64,000 nt of DNA from Bin87 sp965221295 (GCA_965221295.1 OZ244879.1:2480001-2544000); one strand, 5' to 3'; shown: positions 53,213 to 62,466, counted from the first letter of the stretch. The notes: generated by a model from the letters alone, not told the origin. Numbers and translations: made by a program.

Positions 53213-53528
53213 TTATACCCAATACACGGCGGAGCCTATTTCGACGGATCGCTGGCGGGCCATGCTGGGGTGTTGCCAACATTCCACTAGGATACGGTTT
53301 TCTACCCGTGGGGCAACGGTGTATTCGTCCACGGTTCCGCCTTGGCCCAAGGCCAACCGGCGCAGATTTGCAGCATGAGCGTCGGTCCCATTAGGCAGGT
53401 CGCCCGTGGCGCGCGCACCGACGCCGCCAACCACGCCGGAGGAGGCCAGGGCCTCCAGAACGGCGAATAGCGCCCACGACGGAACGATAGCGTTTCACGG
53501 GTTTTAGCGCTTTCGGCGGCGTCGGTCA
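53213..53528 (-). pseudogene. Short unrecognised gene, apparently frameshifted
   Basis: An ATG at 53528 opens a frame (M-T-D-A-A-E-S-A-K-T-R-E-T-L-S) directly beside the alpha/beta hydrolase stop. Near 53490 protein-like coding moves to another frame (I-V-P-S-W-A-L-F-A-V-L-E-A-L-A-S-S-G-V-V, then V-E-N-R-I-L-V-E-C-W-Q-H-P-S-M-A-R) and ends at 53213. Neither half has a known domain. Either a decayed gene, a sequencing error or a chance arrangement. Confidence 0.35.
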
Positions 53529-54335
53529 TCACCCGCCGGCGGCTGCCAGGAATTCCAACGTCCTTTCTGCGAGCGTGTCTGGGATCTCCACCTTCATGTT
53601 GTGGCCCACCCCGTCGAAGACTTCCAGCGTGGCATTGGGCATTGCGCTCGCCATCAGTTGCTGCGCCTCCAGCGGCGTTATGGGGTCGTGGCGCGCGGCG
53701 AGTATCAACGTGGGAACGGCGATGTTCGGCAACAGCGGCGCGAGATCCGCCGCCAACAAACACGCTTGGAGCGCCATCACCGCCGGAGCCGGCGTTCTGG
53801 CACCCTCGTCTGCGTACCAGTCCACCACCTCGCGTGGCGTGTCGGGGCCGAAGCGCTTGTCGGTATCGGAGAGCAGCCAGGCTCGGGTGCCTTCCCGTCG
53901 CAACGTTTCGCCCCACCCGCTGGCGTCCATGCCGGCGCCCATCTGCGCCAGGCGCGGCGTCGAGGCCACCAACGTGAGGCTATGGAGCCGATCCGGGAAG
54001 TCGTGGGCGAATTGGAGGCTCACAATGCCTCCGGCCGAGGCTCCAACGAGGTGCGCTTTTGCCACGTCCAGCGCGTCCATCACGCGGGCGATGTCGGCGG
54101 CCAGGTCGGGCAGAGCGAGCGGCAATTCGGAGGATGGCGCCGTCCCGCCGTGCCCACGCATATCGAAGCGGATGGTCGGGTGGCGACGCGCCAACGTGGG
54201 AATCCAGGGCCGCCAACGGCGCAGGTTTCCGCCGGCGGAGTGGTGCAGCAACGCCGATTCTGCCGAAAGCCAGGGGTCGGAATAGTCGTCCAAGTGGTAA
54301 TGGAATCGCTGGCCGTTCAAGTCCAGCATGGGCAT
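53529..54335 (-). CDS. Alpha/beta hydrolase (3-oxoadipate enol-lactonase-like)
   Basis: 268 residues. Nucleophile elbow G-A-S-A-G-G (S100), Asp in A-A-R-H-D-P-I-T-P and His in G-V-G-H-N-M-K (H245) form the triad. The F-D-M-R-G-H-G-G-T segment is typical of enol-lactone hydrolases and related carboxylesterases. The near-N-terminal H-H-S-A-G-G-N is the oxyanion loop. Could act in aromatic ring-fission pathways together with the LigB-type enzymes (inference). Divergent from the GMC gene. Confidence 0.85.
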   Translation of the reverse strand: MPMLDLNGQRFHYHLDDYSDPWLSAESALLHHSAGGNLRRWRPWIPTLARRHPTIRFDMRGHGGTAPSSELPLALPDLAADIARVMDALDVAKAHLVGASAGGIVSLQFAHDFPDRLHSLTLVASTPRLAQMGAGMDASGWGETLRREGTRAWLLSDTDKRFGPDTPREVVDWYADEGARTPAPAVMALQACLLAADLAPLLPNIAVPTLILAARHDPITPLEAQQLMASAMPNATLEVFDGVGHNMKVEIPDTLAERTLEFLAAAGG

Positions 54336-54501
54336 GGGTTCACCTCCACGTCAGCCGCGGCGAGTCGTGGGGCCATTGTACCGGCAACGGGCCGGATTGC
54401 TACCACCACCAGGGCCACGCCGAGGTCGGCGAGGACGGCGCCACACGAGGGAATGGGAGTGACGGCGGCGCTAGGCGAGGCAATCTTTCTTTTGTATCAT
54501 T

Positions 54502-54538
54502 GGGCCGGTCGTAATGAACTCGCAAGGTTCACCGGCCC
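54502..54538 (+). promoter_or_regulatory. Inverted repeat upstream of the GMC oxidoreductase
   Basis: GGGCCGGT (54502-54509) and its exact complement ACCGGCCC (54531-54538) flank 21 nt, 25 bp before the GMC ATG. Could be a mRNA hairpin or operator. A poor T-rich promoter-like stretch (TTTCTTTTGTATCAT) sits just upstream. Confidence 0.4.
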
Positions 54539-54563
54539 GATCTGCAAGATTAGGGAGGCAAGC

Positions 54564-56126
54564 ATGAAGTACGACGTCATCGTGGTGGGTGGCGGATCCG
54601 CCGGATGCGCCATCGCCAGCCGACTGTCAGAAGATCCGGAACGTTCAGTGTTGCTCCTAGAAGCCGGCCCTGATTACCCCGACTTTGACCACCTGCCGGA
54701 AGATCTCAAGATGGGCAACAACGTCTGGCTGTCGGCTTACGGGCCGCACAACTGGGGCTACACTGCCCGCATCACAGACGATCAGACCGAACTGGTGATC
54801 CCGCGAGGCAAGGCCACCGGAGGCTCCAGCGCGGTCAACGGGCAGGTGCTGTTCCGGGGGATTCCGGAGGACTACGACCGTTGGGCGGAATGGGGCAACG
54901 ATGAATGGGGGTTCACCCGAGTGCTGCCGTACTTCAACAAGCTGGAAACTGACCTCGATTTCGGGGGCGATGACTTCCACGGCTCTGACGGGCCGGTGCC
55001 GGTGCGCCGCGCGCCTCGCAGCGAATGGCTGCCTCACTCGACGGCTTTTGAGCAGGCCTGCCTTAACGCAGGCTTCCCCAGGGACGAAGACCAGAACCAT
55101 CCAGAGTCCACCGGGGTATCGCCGCGGGCGCGCAACACCATCGACGGCGTGCGGATGAGCATGGCCATCAACTACCTGGACATCGCTCGGCATCGCCTCA
55201 ACCTCACCATACGGGGCGGCGTAGTAGCCCGGCGCATCCTGTTCGAGAGTGACGCGTCCGGGACGCCCCGGGCCGTGGGCGTAGAAGCCGAAAGCGGCCG
55301 CGAAGTGTTCACCGTGGAGGCCGACGAAATCATCGTGAGCAGCGGCGCGGTGGCGTCGCCGCAGTTGTTGATGCTGTCGGGAATCGGGCCCGCCGATCAC
55401 CTGCGCAGCATGGGCATCCCCGTGGTTCACGATTCGCCCGGCGTGGGCAAAAACCTGCGCGACCACCCCGCGGCCTCGGTACTGTACTTGGCCAAGGGTG
55501 ATAAGCCAGACGTTCAAGCCCCAGTGATTCAGGTGGGCTTGCGATACACCGTAGAGGGATCAAATCTTCGCAACGACATGCAGCTCAGCCCCAACCTGAT
55601 GACCAGCGAGCACCGGCCAGCTCACGTGCCTATCGACGAAGACCTCAACTACATCGGCATCGGCGCCAGCCTGCAACTGGCCCTGGGGCAGGGCGAACTT
55701 ACCCTGCAATCCACGGACCCGCACGTGCAACCCAACCTGAATTACAACTACTACCAGGAGCCAGAGGATTTGCGGCGCATGCGCGAGGCCATCCGTTTGG
55801 GAGTCAGAATGGCGGAGCAACCACCCTTCGCCGACCTGCTGATGGAGCGGCTGATGCCCACCGACGAAGAACTGGCGTCGGACGAGTTGCTGGACGACTG
55901 GCTCCGCAAGAATTCGGGCACATCCCACCATATATCCGGCACCTGCAAGATGGGGCCAGACTCTGATCCTTTGGCGGTGGTGGACCAGCGCCTGAAGGTG
56001 AAGGGAGTGCAGGGTCTTCGAGTAGCCGACGCTTCCATCATGCCTGACTGCATCCGCGCCAACACCAACGCCACCACCATCATGATCGGCGAGAAGTGCG
56101 CGGACTATGTCCGAGAGGGCCGTTAA
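54564..56126 (+). CDS. GMC family FAD-dependent oxidoreductase
   Basis: 520 residues from ATG 54564 (AGGGAGG 6 nt upstream). FAD-binding V-V-G-G-G-S-A-G-C-A at residues 7-16, E-A-G-P, G-G-S-S-A-V-N-G signature 1, S-S-G-A-V-A-S-P-Q-L-L-M-L-S-G-I-G signature 2. Active-site H455-H456-I-S-G-T-C and R-A-N-T-N-A-T-T (N500) are the usual His/Asn pair area. The family includes choline dehydrogenase, alcohol oxidases and PEG dehydrogenase; the substrate is an unknown alcohol. Cytoplasmic. Confidence 0.94.
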   Translation: MKYDVIVVGGGSAGCAIASRLSEDPERSVLLLEAGPDYPDFDHLPEDLKMGNNVWLSAYGPHNWGYTARITDDQTELVIPRGKATGGSSAVNGQVLFRGIPEDYDRWAEWGNDEWGFTRVLPYFNKLETDLDFGGDDFHGSDGPVPVRRAPRSEWLPHSTAFEQACLNAGFPRDEDQNHPESTGVSPRARNTIDGVRMSMAINYLDIARHRLNLTIRGGVVARRILFESDASGTPRAVGVEAESGREVFTVEADEIIVSSGAVASPQLLMLSGIGPADHLRSMGIPVVHDSPGVGKNLRDHPAASVLYLAKGDKPDVQAPVIQVGLRYTVEGSNLRNDMQLSPNLMTSEHRPAHVPIDEDLNYIGIGASLQLALGQGELTLQSTDPHVQPNLNYNYYQEPEDLRRMREAIRLGVRMAEQPPFADLLMERLMPTDEELASDELLDDWLRKNSGTSHHISGTCKMGPDSDPLAVVDQRLKVKGVQGLRVADASIMPDCIRANTNATTIMIGEKCADYVREGR

Positions 56127-56267
56127 TCGCCACGCCGACGGGCCACAACGACGGGCCGCATCGAGGAAGCGCTCTCAAACGCTTTTGAGTTACGCAGGGG
56201 TTTGGTTTTGTCCTGCGCACTGCATGACCACGCTTTTCCACCCGTCGGGGCGCAGTTCATCCATCCT
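56127..56267. other. Spacer before the repeat array
   Basis: GC-rich DNA with no convincing gene or terminator. Confidence 0.4.
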
Positions 56268-56389
56268 GCCATGGCGAGCGAACCGCGGCAATCTCGCTGA
56301 TCACAACGCGCGGCCGTTCGCCCTTCCCCCCGGCGGCCGTTCGTCCAGGCGTCGAGATTGCCGCGTCGCTAGCGCTCCTCGCAATGACA
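56268..56389. repeat. Palindromic dispersed element, copy 1 (left end divergent)
   Basis: About 120 bp with inverted ends. Left arm CCATGGCGAGCGAACCGCGGCAATCTC, right arm GAGATTGCCGCGTCGCTAGC then GCTCCTCGCAATGACA. Centre is C-rich and includes GGCGGCCGTTCG. Confidence 0.85.
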
Positions 56390-56500
56390 TTTGATGGAGG
56401 CGCTCTCGCTATTGCCGAACGGGGTGCCGCTCCTCGCAATTGCAGATGAGGGAGGCGCTCCTGGCGACCGAAGCCCGGCGATCCCGTTGACCGCCAACTG

Positions 56501-56620
56501 TCATTGCGAGCGGAGCGTGGCAATCTCGGTGATCACAACGCGCGGCCGCTCGCCCCTCCCCCCGGCGGCCGTTCGCCCAGGCATCGAGATTGCCGCGTCG
56601 CTAGCGCTCCTCGCAATGAC
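56501..56620. repeat. Palindromic dispersed element, copy 2
   Basis: 120 bp. Ends are TCATTGCGAGCGGAGCGTGG plus CAATCTC and the inverted GAGATTGCCGCGTCG...CGCAATGA. Apparently identical to copy 3. Confidence 0.9.
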
Positions 56621-56760
56621 AGTTGATGGAGGCGCTCTCGCTATGACCGAACGGGGTGGCGCTCCTCACCATGACAGAACGGGGTGGCGCTCCTCGCAAT
56701 TGCAGATGCTGCAGGCGCTCCTCGCGACCGAAGCCCAGCAATCGCGTTGACCGCCAACTG

Positions 56761-56880
56761 TCATTGCGAGCGGAGCGTGGCAATCTCGGTGATCACAACG
56801 CGCGGCCGCTCGCCCCTCCCCCCGGCGGCCGTTCGCCCAGGCATCGAGATTGCCGCGTCGCTAGCGCTCCTCGCAATGAC
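56761..56880. repeat. Palindromic dispersed element, copy 3
   Basis: 120 bp, matches copy 2 base for base as far as read, 260 bp after it. The 140-bp spacer contains two further short units of the form GGTGGCGCTCCTC. Confidence 0.9.
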
Positions 56881-56992
56881 AGTTGATGGAGGCGCTCTCG
56901 CTATGGCAGAACAGGGTGGCGCTCATCGCAATTGCAGATGCTGCAGGCGCTCCTCGCGACCGAAGCGCGGCAATCCCGTTGACCTCCAACTG

Positions 56993-57112
56993 TCATTGCG
57001 AGCGCAGCGCGGCAATCTCGCTGATCACAATGCGCGGCCGTTCGCACTTCCGCCATGGCGGCCGTTCGCCCACGCATCGAGATTGCCGCGTCGCTAGCGC
57101 TCCTCGCAATGA
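56993..57112. repeat. Palindromic dispersed element, copy 4
   Basis: 120 bp with several substitutions compared with copies 2 and 3. It is followed by GTTGATGGAGGCGCTCTCGC as the other copies are, so the repeating unit includes the spacer. It ends about 105 bp before the gamma-glutamyltransferase stop. Confidence 0.9.
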
Positions 57113-57216
57113 CAGTTGATGGAGGCGCTCTCGCTATGGCAGAACAGGGTGGCGCTTTGCGAATGGATGGCGCTTCCTACGGATTCGAGAGGCGCGATTG
57201 CTTGGACGCCTGCCGA

Positions 57217-59025
57217 TTACAGCGCCAGCGCGTAGCAGGCCCGGCGGGGATCGGCGCCTGTGCTCAGCGAACCGGTATCCGGATCTCGGACCGACACGGT
57301 GGCTCCCAGGCCGCAGTTGGCGGTGCGGTGAATCTTGTGGCCGAAAGCCCGCAACGCATCCGCGACGCGATCGGGTATTCCTTCCTCCAAGTCCAGCTGC
57401 CCCGGGTAATAGACGTGGGGATAGAAGGAGTTGACGTTGCTGGCGGTGGCGAAACGCGGAGCTTCCACCGCCTGCTGTGGATCCATGCCGAAGACCAGCG
57501 TGTTCAGCATGAGCTGCAGGTTGCCCTGGACTTGGTTGTCGCCGCCGGGGCAGCCTACCGTCATTACCGGTTGGCCGTTTCTCGCGACCATGTAATTCAC
57601 CAATGTGGTGCGCGGACGTTTGCCGGGTTCAACCACGTTGGGGTGTCCTGGCTCGCAATTGAACATCTCGATGCGCGTGCTGAGGCAAGCGCCCAGTTCG
57701 GGGAAGAAGACCGACTTGGAGAACGAACCTCCGCTGATGGTCCCGCACACCAAGTTGCCATGGCGATCCAGCGCCGAAACATGGGTGGTGCCGTCGTCGG
57801 CAGATGAATCAGGGCCGGCGTAGATGGGTTCCGCCATCACGGGGGCGGCGGTTTTGCCGCTGAGCCGCGAGTATCGCCAAGGGTCGCCAGGCTCGGGCTG
57901 GGCCGGATAGGCGCCTTCGGGGTCGATGAGCTGGGCGCGAGCCGCGGCGTAATCCTTGGAGAGCAGGCCGTCGATGGGCACGGTGGCGAAGTCAGGGTCT
58001 CCGTAGAACGCCTCACGGTCGCCAAAGCACAACTTGAGCGCCTCCGCCACGGTATGGATGTAGGCCGGGCTGTTGTGTCCCATGGCTTGCAGATCGAAGC
58101 GCTCCAGGATGTTGAGCGCCTGCAACAGCATTGGACCTTGAGTCCAGGTGTCCTGTCCCCAAATTTCGTGGCCCATGAACATGGTGGACACGGGTTGGTC
58201 GAACTTGCTGCGAAAGGTGGCCAAATCGTCCAAGGCCAAGATTCCGCCCACCGACTGCGCTGAATCGACGATAAGCCTGGCGATGGGGCCGCAATAGAAG
58301 GCGTCGCGGGCCGCCTGGAGGCTGGCGCTCCTGGAGCTCGAATCGGCCAGCGACGCCTCGCGCATGGTTTTGAGGGTGTTGGCCAGCCCGGGCTGGATGA
58401 GTGAAGCGCCGGGCGCCGGAACTTGCCGGTTATCGTAGAACACCTCCCAGCCACCGGGTGGGAAGTTGTCGAATTGCTCTTGTCCAGACCGCGAGCGGAG
58501 GCGTTCCAGCATGTATTCGTAGTGGGGGATGCCATCCTCGGCGTATCCGATGGCCGGCGCGACCACTTCGGCAAACGAGAGGGAGCCGTAGCGGTCCAGC
58601 ATGGCGATGAGGGCGTCGACAATGCCCGGTTGGGTGAAGGACAGCGGAGCGTCCAGCCCAGGGCCGGTGGGAATCCGTTCGTGTCCCCGCGACCGGTAGA
58701 ACTCGGCGGTGGCCGCGCCCGGGGCTCCGCCCTGCCCGTTGAGGGAGGTCAGGTCGCCGCTGCCGGCGTCGAACAGCATGAACACGCCCTCGGCAAAGAG
58801 CGAGTAGGATGCGATGGGTTCCACCACCGCTGCGGCCAAACTGGCCGCTACCACGGCGTCAAAGGCGTTGCCGCCCGCCAAGAGCATCTTCATGCCGGCC
58901 ATTGACGAGAGGTAGTGTCCCGATGAAATCACGCCCTCGTTGGAACGGATAACGGGACGACCGGTTGCGGGTAGGGCTACATCGCCTTGCTCCAAGTTGT
59001 GGGCAGCCTGCTGTTGGATTGCCAT
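57217..59025 (-). CDS. Gamma-glutamyltransferase / gamma-glutamyl hydrolase family protein
   Basis: 602 residues, an Ntn-hydrolase made as a proenzyme. Autocleavage and catalysis use T413 in D-D-G-T-T-H-V-S-A-L-D. M-L-L-A-G-G-N-A-F-D-A-V-V-A-A (near 47) and G-C-P-G-G-D-N-Q (the G-G region after the nucleophile) are family landmarks. It cleaves gamma-glutamyl compounds such as glutathione or related amides. No signal peptide, unlike many relatives. AAGGAG 6 nt before the ATG. The upstream MFS gene on the same strand is 149 bp away. Confidence 0.92.
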   Translation of the reverse strand: MAIQQQAAHNLEQGDVALPATGRPVIRSNEGVISSGHYLSSMAGMKMLLAGGNAFDAVVAASLAAAVVEPIASYSLFAEGVFMLFDAGSGDLTSLNGQGGAPGAATAEFYRSRGHERIPTGPGLDAPLSFTQPGIVDALIAMLDRYGSLSFAEVVAPAIGYAEDGIPHYEYMLERLRSRSGQEQFDNFPPGGWEVFYDNRQVPAPGASLIQPGLANTLKTMREASLADSSSRSASLQAARDAFYCGPIARLIVDSAQSVGGILALDDLATFRSKFDQPVSTMFMGHEIWGQDTWTQGPMLLQALNILERFDLQAMGHNSPAYIHTVAEALKLCFGDREAFYGDPDFATVPIDGLLSKDYAAARAQLIDPEGAYPAQPEPGDPWRYSRLSGKTAAPVMAEPIYAGPDSSADDGTTHVSALDRHGNLVCGTISGGSFSKSVFFPELGACLSTRIEMFNCEPGHPNVVEPGKRPRTTLVNYMVARNGQPVMTVGCPGGDNQVQGNLQLMLNTLVFGMDPQQAVEAPRFATASNVNSFYPHVYYPGQLDLEEGIPDRVADALRAFGHKIHRTANCGLGATVSVRDPDTGSLSTGADPRRACYALAL

Positions 59026-59173
59026 TTCAGCTCCTTGCCGTTCGCGCGTTGCGTTGCAACCAAACCCCTGCCGCGACGGATTCCGCTGCAGCTTTGACTC
59101 TGGTGAACATTCGCCAACTGCGCATTGGTGAGATGCAATGGTATCACCTTTGAGGGCCCGGCGCAGGGCTGGA

Positions 59174-60439
59174 TCAGGCGGCGGTTGGCCGGGTATACGC
59201 CGTGACGGGTCGCCAGGCCAATGGCGTCAATAGGATCACCGGGAGCATGAGCAAGATGCCAACGCCGGCGTTGATGCCAATGGCCAGGGAAATGGTAAAC
59301 GCCTGCGCGATGGCGCCAATCTCCACGCCGCCAACCAGGTGTCCCAGGCCGTTCACCAGCCCCTGGGAACCCATGATGCGCCCGCGCATTTCCGCTGGCG
59401 AGGACAGTAGCAGTATCGTGCTCTGCATCACGCTGAACCCAGACTGCCCCATGCCGGCGACCAGCAGCGTGAGGAAGGACACGACAAACCAGGGCGACCA
59501 CGCCACCACTGCGACACCGGCGCCCACCGCAATCGCTCCGATGACGAAATAACGCCCGTGGAACGTGAAACTGCGGCGTCCGCCCAGCAGTATCGCTCCC
59601 AGAAACGCCCCGATGCCGTCAGCGGCGCCCAGAACGCCACCCAGCGCGGCGCCCACTTTTAGGACATCAGTCGCCACCACCGGGATGAAGTATTGCAACG
59701 GCAGGATCATACCGTTCATGACCAACGATATGGTCAGGACGCCGAGCACGAACTTGTTGGAGAGCGAATGTCGAACCCCAGAACGGATGCCTTGCCAGAA
59801 CGCGGTGTCGCCCACCGTCAGCCTGGCGCCGGGAGGCAGGCGCATCTTGAATATGAGGCAGACCGCCAGCAGGTCCAGCGCCACCAGCAGGATGAAAGCG
59901 GCGGTGAAACCGTAGAATTGCACCATGAACCCGCCAATCATGGGTCCGATTATCTTGCCGCCATTGTTGGTTATGGTCTCCAGGGACATGGCGTGGGCGA
60001 TGCGGTCCTGACCCGCCAGGTCGAACAACGCGGCGCGGCGGGTTGGGTCGTCCACCGCCTTGGCGGTTCCCTGCAGCAGGATGGCGAGAAAGACGTGCCA
60101 GGGCTCAACCAGTTGGTAGATCAGGAGCGTGAGCAGACAGGAGGCGATCAACAGGTAGGAGGTGTGCATTCCCACCAGGATTCGCCACCGGTCCAGTCGG
60201 TCAGCCAGCATCCCGGCCATGAGCGACAGGGGTGGCCGTGGCCCGTTGAGAAAAACGGAGATCAGCCCCACCGCGAAGGGGGAACCTGTAAGTTCCAGGA
60301 TCAGGTAGCCCAGCACGATGAGTTCCATGCGTCGGGAAATCTCGTGGACCCATCGGGCCGCCCAGAGATACTGGAAATTACGGTCCTGCAGCACCACCAG
60401 AACCGGAACGTTGCGAATTCGGACCAAAGGAAGCGCCAC
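59174..60439 (-). CDS. MFS transporter (EntS/MFS_3-like)
   Basis: 421 residues with about 12 membrane spans. N-terminal F-Q-Y-L-W-A-A-R-W-V-H-E-I-S-R-R and the M-A-G-M-L-A-D-R-L-D-R-W-R-I loop between spans 2 and 3 (G-x-x-x-D-R motif) define an MFS exporter. R-G-R-I-M-G-S-Q-G-L in the second half fits the EntS/tetracycline-like subgroup. Substrate unknown. The start is GTG 60439, with an imperfect ribosome-binding site. Confidence 0.87.
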   Translation of the reverse strand: MALPLVRIRNVPVLVVLQDRNFQYLWAARWVHEISRRMELIVLGYLILELTGSPFAVGLISVFLNGPRPPLSLMAGMLADRLDRWRILVGMHTSYLLIASCLLTLLIYQLVEPWHVFLAILLQGTAKAVDDPTRRAALFDLAGQDRIAHAMSLETITNNGGKIIGPMIGGFMVQFYGFTAAFILLVALDLLAVCLIFKMRLPPGARLTVGDTAFWQGIRSGVRHSLSNKFVLGVLTISLVMNGMILPLQYFIPVVATDVLKVGAALGGVLGAADGIGAFLGAILLGGRRSFTFHGRYFVIGAIAVGAGVAVVAWSPWFVVSFLTLLVAGMGQSGFSVMQSTILLLSSPAEMRGRIMGSQGLVNGLGHLVGGVEIGAIAQAFTISLAIGINAGVGILLMLPVILLTPLAWRPVTAYTRPTAA

Positions 60440-60765
60440 CTCGTTGGGCCGGCGTTGGGCGACGATCGCTGCGCCGCTGTTGATCAGCGATGCCGTCGCA
60501 AACGCCCAGAACCGGAACCATACGCCGGCGAGCTACCACAAGTCAAACACGCTGGCGCCTGGCTGAGACGCTCCCCGGCCGCAGTTAAGGTGTTGGCGAC
60601 TTGGCAGTTTTGACTAGGGAAGCGCTCGAAGCCAGGCACGAACCACCGCAAGCCGTGGTCGACAAGATCGCCGCGTTTCGCACACAATGGCGGCAAGGTC
60701 ATACAGCCACGTATCGCCCATCACGGGCGGCCAAGCGAGCGCGCACATGCAATTGGAGAGGACAC
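60440..60765. other. Divergent intergenic region
   Basis: 326 bp between the MFS and MetX-like genes. TTGACT occurs at 60610-60615 without a good -10 partner. GGAGAGGA precedes the ATG at 60766. No gene is supported. Confidence 0.45.
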
Positions 60766-61779
60766 ATGACGGATCACAAGATTTTCGAGCTGGGCGACGT
60801 TGACCTGCAGTGCGGCCTGCGGCTGCGCGGGGCCCGGCTAGCTTATCAAACCTACGGCGAGTTGAACCCGCGTCGCGATAACGTGATCGTGTTTCCGACG
60901 TTCTTCGGCTCGCAGCACCCCGCCAACGAGCCGATGATCGGCCCCGGAATGGCGCTGGACCCCGCCCGTTACTTCATCATCATCCCCAACTTGTTCGGCA
61001 ACGGCCTATCTTCGTCGCCAAGCAACACGCCGCCGCCCTACGGCAGAGCCAGGTTTCCGACGGTGACCTACTACGACAACATACAGTTCCAGCATCGGCT
61101 GGTGACCGAGGGGTTGGGCATCGAGCGCATCGCGCTGGTGTGCGGGTTTTCCATGGGCGCGCAGCAGTCGTTCCACTGGGGCGCGCTGTATCCCGACATG
61201 GTGGAACGCATCGCGCCGTGGTGCGGCTCGGCGCGAACGGCGCGGCACAATTTCGTTTTTCTGGAAGGCGTCAAAGCGGCGCTACGCGCGGATGCGGCCT
61301 GGCAGGATGGTTGGTACGAACGCCAGCCAGAGCGGGGACTGCGAGCGATGGCCCGGGTGTACGCTGGGTGGGCGCCATCGCAGGCGTTCTACCGGGAACG
61401 GGTGTATTTGGACCTGGGCCATTCCTCTATGGAGGATTACCTGATCACTGCCTGGGAGGGCCGGTATCTCCAGCAGGACGCCAACAACATCCTGGCAATG
61501 GTGGCGACGTGGCAAGCCGGAGACATCAGCGACAACCCCCTATACCAGGGCGACTTGAAGCAGGCGTTGGGCGCGATCAAGGCCAAAGCGTTCGTCATGC
61601 CTTCGGAGACCGACCAGTACTTCCCACCGGAGGATAATCGCATCGAAGTGTCAATGATGCCCAATGCCGAATTGCGCGTCATCCCTACGATTTGGGGACA
61701 CACCGGCGGCGGGCCCGGTCGAAATCCAGTGGATACCGCGTTCATTGACACGCAGCTGAAAGAACTGCTGGCGAGTTAG
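60766..61779 (+). CDS. MetX-like alpha/beta hydrolase (homoserine O-acetyltransferase family)
   Basis: 337 residues. S129 in C-G-F-S-M-G-A-Q-Q, D283 in S-E-T-D-Q-Y-F and H312 in W-G-H-T-G-G form the triad. Y-Q-T-Y-G-E-L-N near the N-terminus and A-L-D-P-A-R-Y-F-I-I-I-P-N-L-F-G-N-G are typical of the family. Authentic MetX has G-G-S-M-G-G-M-Q; the different elbow here suggests an esterase or hydrolase rather than methionine synthesis. ATG 60766 has GGAGAGG 7 nt upstream. Confidence 0.85.
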   Translation: MTDHKIFELGDVDLQCGLRLRGARLAYQTYGELNPRRDNVIVFPTFFGSQHPANEPMIGPGMALDPARYFIIIPNLFGNGLSSSPSNTPPPYGRARFPTVTYYDNIQFQHRLVTEGLGIERIALVCGFSMGAQQSFHWGALYPDMVERIAPWCGSARTARHNFVFLEGVKAALRADAAWQDGWYERQPERGLRAMARVYAGWAPSQAFYRERVYLDLGHSSMEDYLITAWEGRYLQQDANNILAMVATWQAGDISDNPLYQGDLKQALGAIKAKAFVMPSETDQYFPPEDNRIEVSMMPNAELRVIPTIWGHTGGGPGRNPVDTAFIDTQLKELLAS

Positions 61780-61800
61780 CGCCGGGGTAGGTGCAGCCGC

Positions 61801-62466
61801 CTATGCTCGCAACCGATCGCGAACCCGGTCCGCCACACCGTCCAGATACCCGCTCGACCAGGACGACCACTTGTTGAATTCCGGAGGCGCCAGGCTGCGA
61901 ACGGGGATGATCAGATGTCGCCCGATCTCGATGTCGCAAACCTCATCGGCAGACTCAGGGATCCTGATCCTTTCCGACCCCAGAATCTTGGAGATTCGTT
62001 TGACCGCGCCAACCCCGTGCACCACCAGCGCCGCCGGAACGATTTCCTGCAGGAGGTACAGGAAGATCTCCTCTCCTTTCCTTGATCCTCCAACGTGCCG
62101 TGGCCCACGCAAATCCGAACTCAACGGGGTCGAGTAACAGATAACATCAGTTTCGATGACATTGTAAACGCCGCGCTGGTACAGACGACATGACAGCCCA
62201 TCGACGTTGCGGCGGGTTGGCGATGGTTTGCCATCGGTGACTTCATCATAAAGGCTTCGGCAATCCTCGCCGTTTCGATTGAACAAGGCGTCGATGTGTC
62301 TTTGATGCGGGATATTTTCGGCCGGATACGGGTTGCGCTGATTCATTCCGACAATGAACACATCGGCCTCAAGGGGATTGGCCATGCGGGTCATCCATGG
62401 GCGCGGGAGTTGGCCGTTGATTGGTTGGGTCAATCGTCGGATTGTCTGCTCAAAGTTCTCTTGCAT
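61801..62466 (-). CDS. Unrecognised protein, possibly uracil-DNA-glycosylase-like fold
   Basis: 221 residues. A-D-V-F-I-V-G-M-N-Q-R-N-P-Y-P near residue 35 resembles motif 1 of the UDG superfamily (strand plus G-x-N-P). A-L-V-V-H-G-V-G-A-V-K-R-I near 150 and I-P-V-R-S-L-A-P-P-E-F-N-K-W could occupy the place of the second motif, but H-P-S is absent. Codon use looks somewhat less GC-biased than the neighbours, hinting at acquisition. It follows a hydrolase gene by 45 bp. Function uncertain. Confidence 0.6.
   Translation of the reverse strand: MQENFEQTIRRLTQPINGQLPRPWMTRMANPLEADVFIVGMNQRNPYPAENIPHQRHIDALFNRNGEDCRSLYDEVTDGKPSPTRRNVDGLSCRLYQRGVYNVIETDVICYSTPLSSDLRGPRHVGGSRKGEEIFLYLLQEIVPAALVVHGVGAVKRISKILGSERIRIPESADEVCDIEIGRHLIIPVRSLAPPEFNKWSSWSSGYLDGVADRVRDRLRA

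Noticed and set aside
56268..57112. CRISPR-like array
   Set aside because: Units are 120 bp palindromes with similar rather than unique spacers; no short 25-40 bp repeats and no cas genes.
56107..57807. Short frames with repeated peptides rich in A-L-L-A-M and C-H-C-E-R
   Set aside because: These are translations of the palindromic repeat elements, a known source of false ORFs.
60766..61779. Methionine-pathway homoserine O-acetyltransferase (metX)
   Set aside because: The family is right but the nucleophile elbow is C-G-F-S-M-G-A instead of G-G-S-M-G-G, so the specific activity is not supported.
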